A stretch of DNA of 64,000 nucleotides from Actinoplanes sp. M2I2 (GTDB lineage: Bacteria; Actinomycetota; Actinomycetes; Mycobacteriales; Micromonosporaceae). How positions within the stretch are numbered: the first letter of the stretch is position 1; every line of letters starts with the position of its first letter. The DNA is taken from positions 474,297 to 538,296 of the forward strand of contig NZ_JALPVJ010000007.1 of NCBI RefSeq assembly GCF_023544445.1, given 5' to 3'. The notes beneath the pieces are model-generated. The model saw only the letters and a list, made by a program, of their open reading frames with translations. It did not search any database and was not told the origin of the DNA. Below are positions 50,888 through 58,810 of the stretch, one piece after another. The translations under genes and the position numbers were made by a program.

Positions 50888-52093
50888 CTAGCTGGTGACC
50901 AGGCCCAGGTTGGCCGGTTCCACCCCGGGGAAGATCGCCGCGGTGTCGTTCACCCCGCAGCGCGTCCGGAGGATCTCGGCGATCACCGATCGATAGTCGG
51001 TGGTCACCGCCAGATCGCCACCGACCAGCTTTGCCGGCGCCAGCCCGGGCCAGCGGCCGTGCACCCTCCCGCCCCGCACATGCCCGCCGAGCACGAACAT
51101 GGCGTTGCCGTAGCCGTGGTCGAGCCCGCCCGAGCCGTTCTCGGTCACCCGCCGCCCGAACTCGCTGATCGTGACCAGGGTGACCCGGCCCAGCCCGGCC
51201 GGGCCGAGGTCGGTGGCGAAGGCGGCCAGCGCCGCGGCGAAGTCGGCCAGCTGCCCGGGCATCCTGCGGTTGAGGTTCTCGTGCATGTCCCAGTCGCCGA
51301 CATCCACCGTGGCCGTCATCAGCCCGACGTCCGACTTGACCAACCGGGCCACGTCGCGCAGCGCGTGCCCCAGCTCGGAGTCCGGATAGGCGGCGCCGTT
51401 GGCCGGGGTGTAGCCGGCCGCCTGCAGATCGCGGGCCGTGTCGAGCGCGTCGAGCAGTCGCGTGGCCGTGCCGGCCAGGGCCGCGGGCGCGTCGGCGTAG
51501 AGCGCCGCCATCGTGGCCGCGATCGGCTTGGCGTCGGACTCGCCGTTGAGCACGAACGCGTCCACCGAGCTGAGCCCGACGTCGGGGGCGGGACCGTCGA
51601 GCACCCGCGCCGGGCGGGCCTGGCCGACCGAGACCGCGCTGAACGGATCGGCGCCGCCCAGGCCGCCGACCATGCGGTCGAGCCATCCCGTACGGGTCGA
51701 GGTGCCGGGCGCGGCCCGCTCCAGCTCCTCCATGGCGGCGAAGTGCGAACGGTTCGGCGCCGGCATCCCCACCGCGTGCACCGCCCCCAGCCGGCCCGAC
51801 TTCCAGAACGGCAGCAGCGGGGCCAGCGCGGGGTGCAGGCCGAACGAGCGGTCGCCGCCGATCAGCCGGGCCTTGGGCACGGCGATGCCGGGACGCGCCT
51901 GGTAGTACGCGGCATCGCCGGCCGGCACGACAGCCGAGAGCCCGTCGAAGCCACCGCGCAACGAGACCAGCACCAGGACGTCGCCGTCGTACCGGTCACC
52001 GGCGGCGAAGGCCAGCCTGGTCGAGAGCATCGCCCCGGTCAGGCCGGCGAGCGCGCCGCCGAGCAGGGTCCGTCGCTTGCAGCCACAGTTCAT
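50888..52093 (-). CDS. Tat-exported DUF1501 protein (sulfatase-like fold)
   Basis: A 401-residue secreted protein with a twin-arginine signal (CGCKRRTLLGG followed by a hydrophobic stretch to about residue 30) and the DUF1501 pattern LVLVSLRGGFDGLSAVVP, GMPAPNRSHFAAMEELE, DVGDWDMHENLNRRMPG and TISEFGRRVTENGSGGLDHG. Function is unknown; DUF1501 proteins are almost always paired with DUF1800 proteins, as here. The ATG at 52093 is taken; a GTG at 52105 overlapping the DUF1800 stop is an equally possible coupled start. Confidence 0.9.
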   Translation of the reverse strand: MNCGCKRRTLLGGALAGLTGAMLSTRLAFAAGDRYDGDVLVLVSLRGGFDGLSAVVPAGDAAYYQARPGIAVPKARLIGGDRSFGLHPALAPLLPFWKSGRLGAVHAVGMPAPNRSHFAAMEELERAAPGTSTRTGWLDRMVGGLGGADPFSAVSVGQARPARVLDGPAPDVGLSSVDAFVLNGESDAKPIAATMAALYADAPAALAGTATRLLDALDTARDLQAAGYTPANGAAYPDSELGHALRDVARLVKSDVGLMTATVDVGDWDMHENLNRRMPGQLADFAAALAAFATDLGPAGLGRVTLVTISEFGRRVTENGSGGLDHGYGNAMFVLGGHVRGGRVHGRWPGLAPAKLVGGDLAVTTDYRSVIAEILRTRCGVNDTAAIFPGVEPANLGLVTS

Positions 52094-52101
52094 CACGCGG
52101 G

Positions 52102-53541
52102 TCACCTCAGGGCGAAGGACGGCGAGTTGAGCAGCATCGCCATCAGGTACGGGAACTTCCAGCCGGCCGCCGGATCGGTCGGCTTCAGCGGGGCGGACGC
52201 GGTCTTGTCGAAGAAGCGGGACAGCGCCTCCACGGACGAGCGGGGAAGCGGGCCGCCGATCAACCGTCTCGAGACCGCGTCGATCAGCGCGCCGTGCGTG
52301 GCGGGCAGCGGGCCGGCGAACTCGTCGAGCATCGATCGGGGCCGCACGAGGGTGGCCGGCCACCAGCCGGCGGCCAGGCTCAGGTGCGAGTTCCAGCGCA
52401 CCAGCAGCCCCGACGTCGAGGCCCAGGCGCTCGCCACGTCGGGATAGCCGTTCGGCGGGGCCCAGGCCAGCGGCGCCTGCCCCGCGTTGCGGCACATCGA
52501 GTAGAGACTCGCGATCGCCTGCGTGCCGGTCGGCTCCGGTCCCAGGCCGAGCACCCGTACGGTCGCCACGACGTCCTCGAACGGCGTCCGCGTCTTGGCA
52601 CCGATCGAAGCCGCGAACTCGGGCGAGGTGAACAGCGCCCGCAGCACCGGCACGATCGCCGACCGGTTGTCGAGGTAGACCTTGACCAGCCGGGTGACCA
52701 GGCTCGCGGGCGGCTGGTCGGCGACGAACCGTACGCAGAGCTTGGTCACGATCCGGCGGGCCGTCGCGGTGTGCAGGGCGAGGTGGTCGAGCAGCGCGAG
52801 CGCCGCCTTCTCGCCGTCGGCCGCGGTCGCGTTCGCGTGCCGGAACCCGAGGACCCGCACCGCGCCGACGGCGTGCCGCTTGGGGTCGTACTGGTAGTGG
52901 CCGGTGTCGTTGTGGACGGTCAGGCCGGTGAACAGGCGGGCCGCGTTCTTCACGTCGGCCTCGGTGTAGGCCAGCCCGATGGTGTGCAGTTCGAGCAGCT
53001 CGCGCCCGTAGTTCTCGTTCGGCGCCGCCTTGGTCGACCAGCGGTTGTCCAGGTAGGTGAGCATCGCCGGGTGCTTCGCCGAGGCCTTGAGCAGGTCGGC
53101 GAAGCGGCCCAGGGCGTACCGGCGGATCACGTTGTGGTCGTAGTCGGCCCGGCTCTGCCAGACGTCACCGGTCGGGCACGTGACGTTGAGATGGTTCGAC
53201 CAGAAGTCGACCATCACCTCGAACAGCTGCCGCTCGCTCCAGACGGCCCGGGCCACCGCCGCATGACTGACCTGCCACATCGGCTTCCAGTCGTACTTCT
53301 TCAGCTGCCCGGCGGCGATCTTCTGCCGGACGCCCGAGATCGTGGTCCGGGCGTGCGGGAACCGGGACATCAGCTCGTCGCCGACCGGGTCGGCGATCGA
53401 GGCGGGCTTGAGCTGACGCTCGAGCCAGGCGGAGGCCCCCAGCCGCCGGATCTCGGCGACCGACGCCGGCGAGGGCCCGAAGGTCGCCCGGCGCAGCAGG
53501 TGCAGCAGCGGGTCGGTCGGCAAAAGGTCAGACGCGGTCAC
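52102..53541 (-). CDS. DUF1800 family protein
   Basis: A 479-residue protein with the DUF1800 core: HLLRRATFGPSPASVAEIR at the N terminus, MVDFWSNHLNVTCP, MLTYLDNRWSTK, PNENYGRELLELHTIGL and YTEADVKNAARLFTGL. It has no clear signal peptide. It is transcribed just before, and in contact with, the DUF1501 gene. The pair is widespread in soil bacteria and is thought to act together at the cell surface, but no activity is established. The GTG at 53541 starts MTASDLLP. Confidence 0.92.
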   Translation of the reverse strand: MTASDLLPTDPLLHLLRRATFGPSPASVAEIRRLGASAWLERQLKPASIADPVGDELMSRFPHARTTISGVRQKIAAGQLKKYDWKPMWQVSHAAVARAVWSERQLFEVMVDFWSNHLNVTCPTGDVWQSRADYDHNVIRRYALGRFADLLKASAKHPAMLTYLDNRWSTKAAPNENYGRELLELHTIGLAYTEADVKNAARLFTGLTVHNDTGHYQYDPKRHAVGAVRVLGFRHANATAADGEKAALALLDHLALHTATARRIVTKLCVRFVADQPPASLVTRLVKVYLDNRSAIVPVLRALFTSPEFAASIGAKTRTPFEDVVATVRVLGLGPEPTGTQAIASLYSMCRNAGQAPLAWAPPNGYPDVASAWASTSGLLVRWNSHLSLAAGWWPATLVRPRSMLDEFAGPLPATHGALIDAVSRRLIGGPLPRSSVEALSRFFDKTASAPLKPTDPAAGWKFPYLMAMLLNSPSFALR

Positions 53542-53623
53542 ACCGTCGAGGTCGGCCGGGACGCGCGTCTCCGTCGTGGTTCGGCCGCGATGCTCCCCGA
53601 TCGCACCCGGGGATACTGGAGGC

Positions 53624-54472
53624 GTGGCTCAGCGCAGAAGGTCGGGACAGATCGAGACCGTAGGGTCGGGAGTGGCCGAGTTGCAGCCCGACCCCGACCG
53701 CGACACCGCCTTCACGCTGCTGCTGGACGGCGCGCCCCAGTCGCATGTCGACCTGGCCGACCCGACCCACCTGCAGTTCGAGTACGTCCGGCGGATGGCC
53801 GCGGCGATCGATCTGCTGGCCCCGGCCGGGCAGCCCCTGCGCGCGCTGCACCTGGGCGGCGGCGCCCTGACGATCCCCCGCTACATCGCGACCACCCGGC
53901 CCGGTTCGGCCCAGCGCGTGGTCGAGATCGACGGTCCACTGGTCGAGTTCGTCCGCCGGGCCCTGCCGCTTCCGGCCAAGGCCAACATCCGCGTACGGGT
54001 GGGCGACGCGCGAGCCGCGGTCGAGGGCATGCGCGACGACGGGTACGACCTGATCGTGCTCGACGTCTTCGCCGGCGCCCGCACCCCGGCCCATCTCACC
54101 TCGGTCGAGTTCGCTCAGCAGCTGGCCCGGGTGCTCGACCCGGGCGGTCACCTGATCGCCAACATCACCGACGGGCCCCCGCTGCGGCACGCCAAGGCCC
54201 AGGTCGCCACGATTCGCGCCGCGCTGCCCGAGGCCTGCCTGGTGGCCGACGCGTCCGTGCTGCGCGGCCGCCGCTTCGGCAATCTGGTCGTCGTGGCCGG
54301 CCGCACCCCGCCGCCGGTGGCCGGGCTGACCCGCCGCGCCGCCGGGGACTGGTTTCCGGGCCGCCTCGAGACCGACCTCGACCGCTTCGCCGGCGGGGCG
54401 GCGCCCGTCACCGACAGTGTCGCGGTGGCCTCGCCCGCTCCGCCAGCCGCCCTGTTCGGTAACCGTGCGTGA
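53624..54472 (+). CDS. Spermidine-synthase-like methyltransferase-fold protein
   Basis: A 282-residue protein of the polyamine-synthase/Rossmann family: ALHLGGGALTIPRYIATT binds the nucleoside part, VEIDGPLVEFVRR follows, then VGDARAAVEGMRDDGYDLIV and LDVFAGARTPAHLTS. The aspartates that bind the polyamine in true spermidine synthases are not all present, so it may be one of the many uncharacterised fused-type paralogues. The GTG at 53624 follows a -10-like GATACT by 6 bp, suggesting a leaderless transcript. Confidence 0.83.
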   Translation: MAQRRRSGQIETVGSGVAELQPDPDRDTAFTLLLDGAPQSHVDLADPTHLQFEYVRRMAAAIDLLAPAGQPLRALHLGGGALTIPRYIATTRPGSAQRVVEIDGPLVEFVRRALPLPAKANIRVRVGDARAAVEGMRDDGYDLIVLDVFAGARTPAHLTSVEFAQQLARVLDPGGHLIANITDGPPLRHAKAQVATIRAALPEACLVADASVLRGRRFGNLVVVAGRTPPPVAGLTRRAAGDWFPGRLETDLDRFAGGAAPVTDSVAVASPAPPAALFGNRA

Positions 54473-54632
54473 CATTTCCTCCCCCAAAGGGGCAAGGAAT
54501 TCCGGCCTGTCGTGTTGCCGTCAGGAAATCTCGTGTGATTCGCGCTTGCCGACTTGTTTGCGCTGAGGCACACAGTTGTAATCGAGGGGCCGCGTGTGTC
54601 CCGGGCGCGGCGCGTACTGGGGGGAAACGCGC

Positions 54633-56003
54633 ATGTCCGAGCAATACTTCGTGGCCGACGCGGACTCGTCCGCGCCGTCCTTCGTGTTAGGCACCGACGA
54701 GCGAGCGCTCTGGAGCGGCCATTGCGCCGTGGCCGAGTACGCTTTCGATCAGCCGGCCTCGCTCCCCCGCTGGACCCTGCCCGAGGAGACCGAGGTCGTC
54801 GTCACCGACCAGCGCGTCCTCTACCGCGGTCCCGGCGCCCCCGACACCGGTGAGCTGCGCTGGCCGTGGCCGCAGCACCTGCGCGTGCAGCCCGGCAGCC
54901 GCGACACCGGGCGGCAGGCCACCGTCACCCAGATCCAGCTGGTCTGCGCCGGCCCCGGCGGCAGCTTCCCGGCGCTGGTCTTCGCCGGCGGCGACCTGGA
55001 CACCGTGCGGGACGCCGACCGCCTCGCCAACACGCTGCGCCAGGCGATCGCGCGTTACCGGGTGGAGAACGCGGCCGCGCTGGGCGTGGCGGCGCCCCAG
55101 GTGCGCATGCTGTCCCGGCTCGTGATCGGCCCGGAGTTCAACAACTTCCAGGGCGGCGAGGGGCAGACCGTCTCGCTGATCGGCGCCGTCTCGGTCGACG
55201 CGTACGCGGCACCCGCGCATGCCGCTGCCGGTCAGGCGGCCGCCCCCGGATACGCGCAGGTCGCTACGGCCGCCCCCGGTTACGCGGACGTCGCTACAGC
55301 CGCCCCCGGTTACGCGGACGTCGCTTCGGCCGGCCCCGGATACGCGGACGTCGCTACAGCCGCCTCCGGTTACGCGGACGTCGCTTCGGCCGGCCCCGGA
55401 TACGCGGACGTGGCACCGGTCGCGCCCGCCTACCTGGAAGCAGGGACGGTGGCCCCTGCTTATGCGGAGGTAGAGCCAGCCTATACGGAGCCGGCCTACG
55501 GGGAGTCTGTGCCCGCCGCGCCGGCCTATGCGGAGGTCGGGCCGGTCGTCGTGCCGGTCGTCGCGCCCGAGGACGGCGTCGGCCGTTCCTACGAGCGCAC
55601 CACCCGCATCCCGGTCGCACCGCAGCGCGAGACGTGGTCGGCCCGGCCGGCCGACGCCTCGACCCTGAACGGCCATCCCGACCTCGACGCCCGCGCCGCC
55701 GAACTGGCCGCGCGCGTGGCCAGCCTGGTCGCCGGCGGCAACGCCCCGCTCGGCGCTCGCCCGCTGGTCGCGGCGCCGGAAAACCAGACCAACCTCTCTG
55801 CCTACCTCGACGTCCCGCCGGCCAACGCTCCCCGGCCCCGCGGCGCCGCCGACGACGGAAGCGACGAGATCAGCGGCCGGGCCGAATCGGTCCGCCGCAC
55901 CGCCGCCCGGTTCGCCGGCAACGCGGCCCGTGGGCGCGGGAGTGCCCCGCGCTACGACGGTGAAGTGGGCAGCAGCGGGCGGGGCAGCCACCGCCAGGGC
56001 TGA
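54633..56003 (+). CDS. Repeat-containing hypothetical protein (GYADVA repeats)
   Basis: A 456-residue protein. Residues 1-190 look globular, with WSGHCAVAEYAFDQPASLPR and VVVTDQRVLYRGPG (a PH-like or GRAM-like strand pattern is possible). Residues 200-310 are low-complexity repeats built on APGYADVATA, encoded by six 30-bp DNA repeats, then a Pro/Val/Glu-rich tract. The rest is disordered and Arg-rich. No signal peptide. The ATG at 54633 is preceded by GGGGGGAA. The repeat number is likely variable between strains. Function unknown. Confidence 0.72.
   Translation: MSEQYFVADADSSAPSFVLGTDERALWSGHCAVAEYAFDQPASLPRWTLPEETEVVVTDQRVLYRGPGAPDTGELRWPWPQHLRVQPGSRDTGRQATVTQIQLVCAGPGGSFPALVFAGGDLDTVRDADRLANTLRQAIARYRVENAAALGVAAPQVRMLSRLVIGPEFNNFQGGEGQTVSLIGAVSVDAYAAPAHAAAGQAAAPGYAQVATAAPGYADVATAAPGYADVASAGPGYADVATAASGYADVASAGPGYADVAPVAPAYLEAGTVAPAYAEVEPAYTEPAYGESVPAAPAYAEVGPVVVPVVAPEDGVGRSYERTTRIPVAPQRETWSARPADASTLNGHPDLDARAAELAARVASLVAGGNAPLGARPLVAAPENQTNLSAYLDVPPANAPRPRGAADDGSDEISGRAESVRRTAARFAGNAARGRGSAPRYDGEVGSSGRGSHRQG
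55242..55421 (+). repeat. Six 30-bp in-frame repeats inside the GYADVA gene
   Basis: Units of 30 bp start at 55242, 55272, 55302, 55332, 55362 and 55392 and each encode a decapeptide of the APGYADVATA type. Alternating GCTACA/GCTTCG variants show that pairs of units were duplicated together. Confidence 0.92.
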
Positions 56004-56004
56004 T

Positions 56005-56038
56005 GAAGACCGGGCCGTCTCGGGGCGGCCCGGTCTTC
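56005..56038 (+). terminator. Hairpin terminator after the GYADVA gene
   Basis: A perfect 13-bp stem (56005-56017 with 56026-56038) with an 8-nt loop starts 2 bp after the stop codon. Three bases further the 17-bp repeats begin. Confidence 0.85.
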
Positions 56039-56040
56039 CG

Positions 56041-56125
56041 CTGTCTGTACTGCTCGACTGTCTCTACTGCTCGACTGTCTCTACTGCTCGACTGTCTCTA
56101 CTGCTCGACTGTCTCTACTGCTCGG
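56041..56125. repeat. Five 17-bp tandem repeats across the terC stop codon
   Basis: CTGTCTCTACTGCTCGA repeats at 56041, 56058, 56075, 56092 and 56109; only the outer copies carry changes. On the minus strand each copy contains GAGCAGTAG, the final Glu-Gln-stop of terC (stop at 56115-56117). Because 17 is not a multiple of three, the TAGs fall in successive frames, so all three frames are closed within two further units. Confidence 0.93.
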
Positions 56126-57365
56126 CGCTCTTCAAGGGTGACTTGGTCGCCAGCGGGCCGCCCGCCGGGACGAAGCAGGTGCCGTTCGCGACCCGCTCGT
56201 CGTGCAGCTGGTGAGCCCGCCCCAGCAGCCCCATCAGCTCGTCCTCGGAGCGGATCCGGGCCCGGTACTTCTCCGGCAGGCCCTTCAGGCGCGACTCCTC
56301 GACCAGGAGACGGTGGAAGATCTCGTCGCAGTACGCCGGGTCGGTCTCGATGTCGAGGAACTCGTTCGCGTGCCGCCGGGCTGCGGCGACGTAGGTCTGG
56401 GCCCGGCCCTTGGGGCTGAGCAGCGACGCCACCACGGTGACGAACAGGATGCCGATGATCAGCGACAGAGACAGCGCGGTGGAGATCTCGACGACGTGGA
56501 TCGACTCGCCGTTGTTGATGAACGGCACGTTGTTCTCGTGCATGGCGTGCAGGATCAGCTTGACGCCGATCAGCGCCAGGATCGCGGCCAGCCCGTACGA
56601 GAGATAGACCAGCCGATCGAGCAGCCCGTCGATCAGGAAGTAGAGCTGGCGCAACCCCAGCAGCGAGAACGCGGTGGCGGTGAAGACCAGGTAGACGTTC
56701 TGGGTGAGGCCGAAGATCGCCGGGATCGAGTCGAGCGCGAACAGGATGTCGGTGCCGCCGATCGCCACCATGACCAGCAGCATCGGCGTGAGGACCCGGC
56801 GCCCGTCCACGTACGTGACCAGCTTGTCGCCGTCGTAGGTGTCGGACGTGCGCAGCACCCGCCGGGCCAGCCGGATCACGATGTTGTCCGGCGGCTCGTC
56901 GTCGCCGCGCTGCTCGCGCAGCAGGTTGCCCGCGGTGATCAGCAGGATCAGCCCGAACAGGTAGAACACCCAGGCGAACGAGTTGATCAGCGCGGAGCCC
57001 AGGAAGATGAACCCGGTGCGCGCGATCAGCGACACGACGATGCCGACGAGCAGCACCTTCTGCTGGTCGGCCCGCGGCACCTTGAAGCTGGAGAACAGCA
57101 GCAGGAAGACGAAGAGGTTGTCGACCGACAGCGCCTTCTCGGTCACGTAGCCCGCGAAGTACTCGGCGCCCATGTCGCTGCCGCCGAACACCCACACGCC
57201 GACGCCGAAGAGGATCGCGATCGAGACGTACACGATCGTCCACCGCGTGGCTTCCCGGAGTGACGGGATGTGCGCCTTGCGTACATGGAAGAAGAAGTCA
57301 TAGAGCAAGAGAGCGATGATGCCGAGAACAGTCAGCAGCCACACCACACCCGACACATCCTGCAT
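56115..57365 (-). CDS. TerC/Alx-family membrane protein
   Basis: A 416-residue integral membrane protein with about nine membrane segments and the TerC signatures YVTEKALSVDNLFVFLLLF and GGTDILFALDSIPAIFGL (acidic residues inside membrane helices, likely metal-binding), plus a hydrophilic C-terminal tail of about 90 residues. The family exports manganese or cooperates with the Sec machinery on metal loading of exoenzymes. No yybP-ykoY riboswitch is visible upstream; the ATG at 57365 lies only 26 bp after the pentapeptide gene's stop, so the two are probably co-transcribed. Its end lies in 17-bp repeats. Confidence 0.94.
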   Translation of the reverse strand: MQDVSGVVWLLTVLGIIALLLYDFFFHVRKAHIPSLREATRWTIVYVSIAILFGVGVWVFGGSDMGAEYFAGYVTEKALSVDNLFVFLLLFSSFKVPRADQQKVLLVGIVVSLIARTGFIFLGSALINSFAWVFYLFGLILLITAGNLLREQRGDDEPPDNIVIRLARRVLRTSDTYDGDKLVTYVDGRRVLTPMLLVMVAIGGTDILFALDSIPAIFGLTQNVYLVFTATAFSLLGLRQLYFLIDGLLDRLVYLSYGLAAILALIGVKLILHAMHENNVPFINNGESIHVVEISTALSLSLIIGILFVTVVASLLSPKGRAQTYVAAARRHANEFLDIETDPAYCDEIFHRLLVEESRLKGLPEKYRARIRSEDELMGLLGRAHQLHDERVANGTCFVPAGGPLATKSPLKSAEQ

Positions 57366-57391
57366 CAGCTCATCCTAGGGCTGAGTTGTTT

Positions 57392-58147
57392 CTATGTGCC
57401 TGACGTAACGGCTGCTCGACGTTGTGATTCGGTGAGGAACAACACCCCGGTCAGGTCGGCGCCCCGCAGATCCGTACCGCGAAGGTCGGCCCCGGTGAAG
57501 TCGGCCCGGCGCAGATCGGCGTCGCGCAGGTCGGCCCCGATCAGCAGAGCGCCTCGGAAACTCGCGCCGCGCAGGTCGGCGCCCCGCATCCGGCGGCCGA
57601 TCAGTTGGGCGCCCCGGTGATCCGGGCCCCGGTAAGAGGCGCGGGCGAGCTGGCTGGCCCGTTGCAGCAACGGGTTGACCCGGCGACGGTGAGCGTCCAC
57701 GTCGAGGGCTTTGAGCTCCGCCGGTGACCCGGCGGCCAGGTGGTCGATCCGGTCGAGGGAGTCTCGGAGCTTCCGGTGTACGGGCCGAGCCTCGTCGAGC
57801 TTCAAGGCCTCGGTGATCAGCCACATGAGCTCGTGCAACTGGCGCACCACCGGCAGGCTGGCGAACATGTCGCCGGCGATAGCCGGTTCGTCGCGCCAGG
57901 TGCGCCCACCGAACGTCTCCTGAGTGAGGCGCTGCCCCGCCCCGAAGCAGTCGAACACAACGCAGCCATGGAAGCCGCTCGCGTCGAGCCGTTCGTGGAT
58001 CGTGCAGCCGAAGTCGCCGCCCAGGTTGCGACAGGGCGTGCCGGCCGCCTTGTTGATGGCAAAGTCGGACGATTTGGCAAAGGCCGGCGCAACGCAGCAG
58101 AGCGCCGCGCAGCGAGAGCAGTCAGCGTGAAGTTCCCGTTCAGACAT
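57392..58147 (-). CDS. Pentapeptide-repeat protein with N-terminal cysteine cluster
   Basis: A 251-residue protein. Residues 9-25 hold CSRCAALCCVAPAF and a second group lies at GTPCRNLGGDFGCTIH and GCVVFDCFG, a cysteine pattern like the YkgJ metal-chelating family. The C-terminal third has pentapeptide repeats (GADLRGASFRGALLIGADLR, and further A-D/N-L-R-x units) that form a right-handed beta-helix. The ATG at 58147 is used. It is followed by terC on the same strand. Some such proteins mimic DNA to protect gyrase; I cannot say if this one does. Confidence 0.85.
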   Translation of the reverse strand: MSERELHADCSRCAALCCVAPAFAKSSDFAINKAAGTPCRNLGGDFGCTIHERLDASGFHGCVVFDCFGAGQRLTQETFGGRTWRDEPAIAGDMFASLPVVRQLHELMWLITEALKLDEARPVHRKLRDSLDRIDHLAAGSPAELKALDVDAHRRRVNPLLQRASQLARASYRGPDHRGAQLIGRRMRGADLRGASFRGALLIGADLRDADLRRADFTGADLRGTDLRGADLTGVLFLTESQRRAAVTSGT

Positions 58148-58315
58148 CTCTTCAACTGTGACAGACGGACCAGAGTGGCCCGGTGAGACCCCGCGCCGCC
58201 GCTGAGGCCACCGCGCGCCAAGTGACGGTGTTCGCACCCGTCCTGCACTTCACAGTCGTCAATCCCGAGCCGATTCAACAAGTGACCAGGATCGCCAACG
58301 GGGGGAACAACGCAT

Positions 58316-58753
58316 ATGAGCAAGATGCTTCAGGTCATCGGAGGCCTGGCTGCGGCCGGCGTAGTTGCCGCGGGCAGCACAGCTCTAACCGGTACAGGCC
58401 TCGGGGTGACAGGCCTTGCCGCTTCGCCTCAAGTTGTCGGCGGCCAGATCACGCAGAGTGTATCCGGCGCGGTGCTCTCGAACATTCAATACGGATTCGC
58501 CGATGCGCCCGCCAAGACCCAGGTCAACCTGGTCACCCTCACCTTCACTGGAGGCAACGGCCGCACGGTGGCGCTGAGCCCGACGGGTGGCACCTTCGGC
58601 GGCGGTTCTCCGACGGCTGACGAGTTTCACTGCCCCGACGCGGTAGTCAATCTTTCGACTGTCTGCCAGGTCGCGGCGAACAACTCGGGAGCTCACACGG
58701 TGAACGGCGGTTACTACACGGGCCTCACACAAATGACGGTCACCGTGAGCTGA
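58316..58753 (+). CDS. Small secreted protein, probable substrate of the adjacent signal peptidase
   Basis: A 145-residue exported protein. It has a hydrophobic Ala/Gly-rich N terminus (MLQVIGGLAAAGVVAAGSTA) then a mature part rich in Thr, Ser, Gly and Val with beta-strand alternation and two cysteines (FHCPDAVV and STVCQVAA). This composition resembles small fibre or TasA/camelysin-like surface proteins, though I recognise no named domain. The ATG at 58316 follows a GGGGGG stretch. It lies 57 bp upstream of a signal peptidase with an uncommon design. Confidence 0.7.
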   Translation: MSKMLQVIGGLAAAGVVAAGSTALTGTGLGVTGLAASPQVVGGQITQSVSGAVLSNIQYGFADAPAKTQVNLVTLTFTGGNGRTVALSPTGGTFGGGSPTADEFHCPDAVVNLSTVCQVAANNSGAHTVNGGYYTGLTQMTVTVS

Positions 58754-58810
58754 GTCCGCACCTGGCCATGTCTCATCTGCGAGGCTGAATCAGCCCGTCG
58801 AACGAGCGAG

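Noticed and set aside
57366..57420. Possible yybP-ykoY manganese riboswitch upstream of terC
   Set aside because: There are only 26 bp between terC and the preceding gene, far too short for that aptamer.
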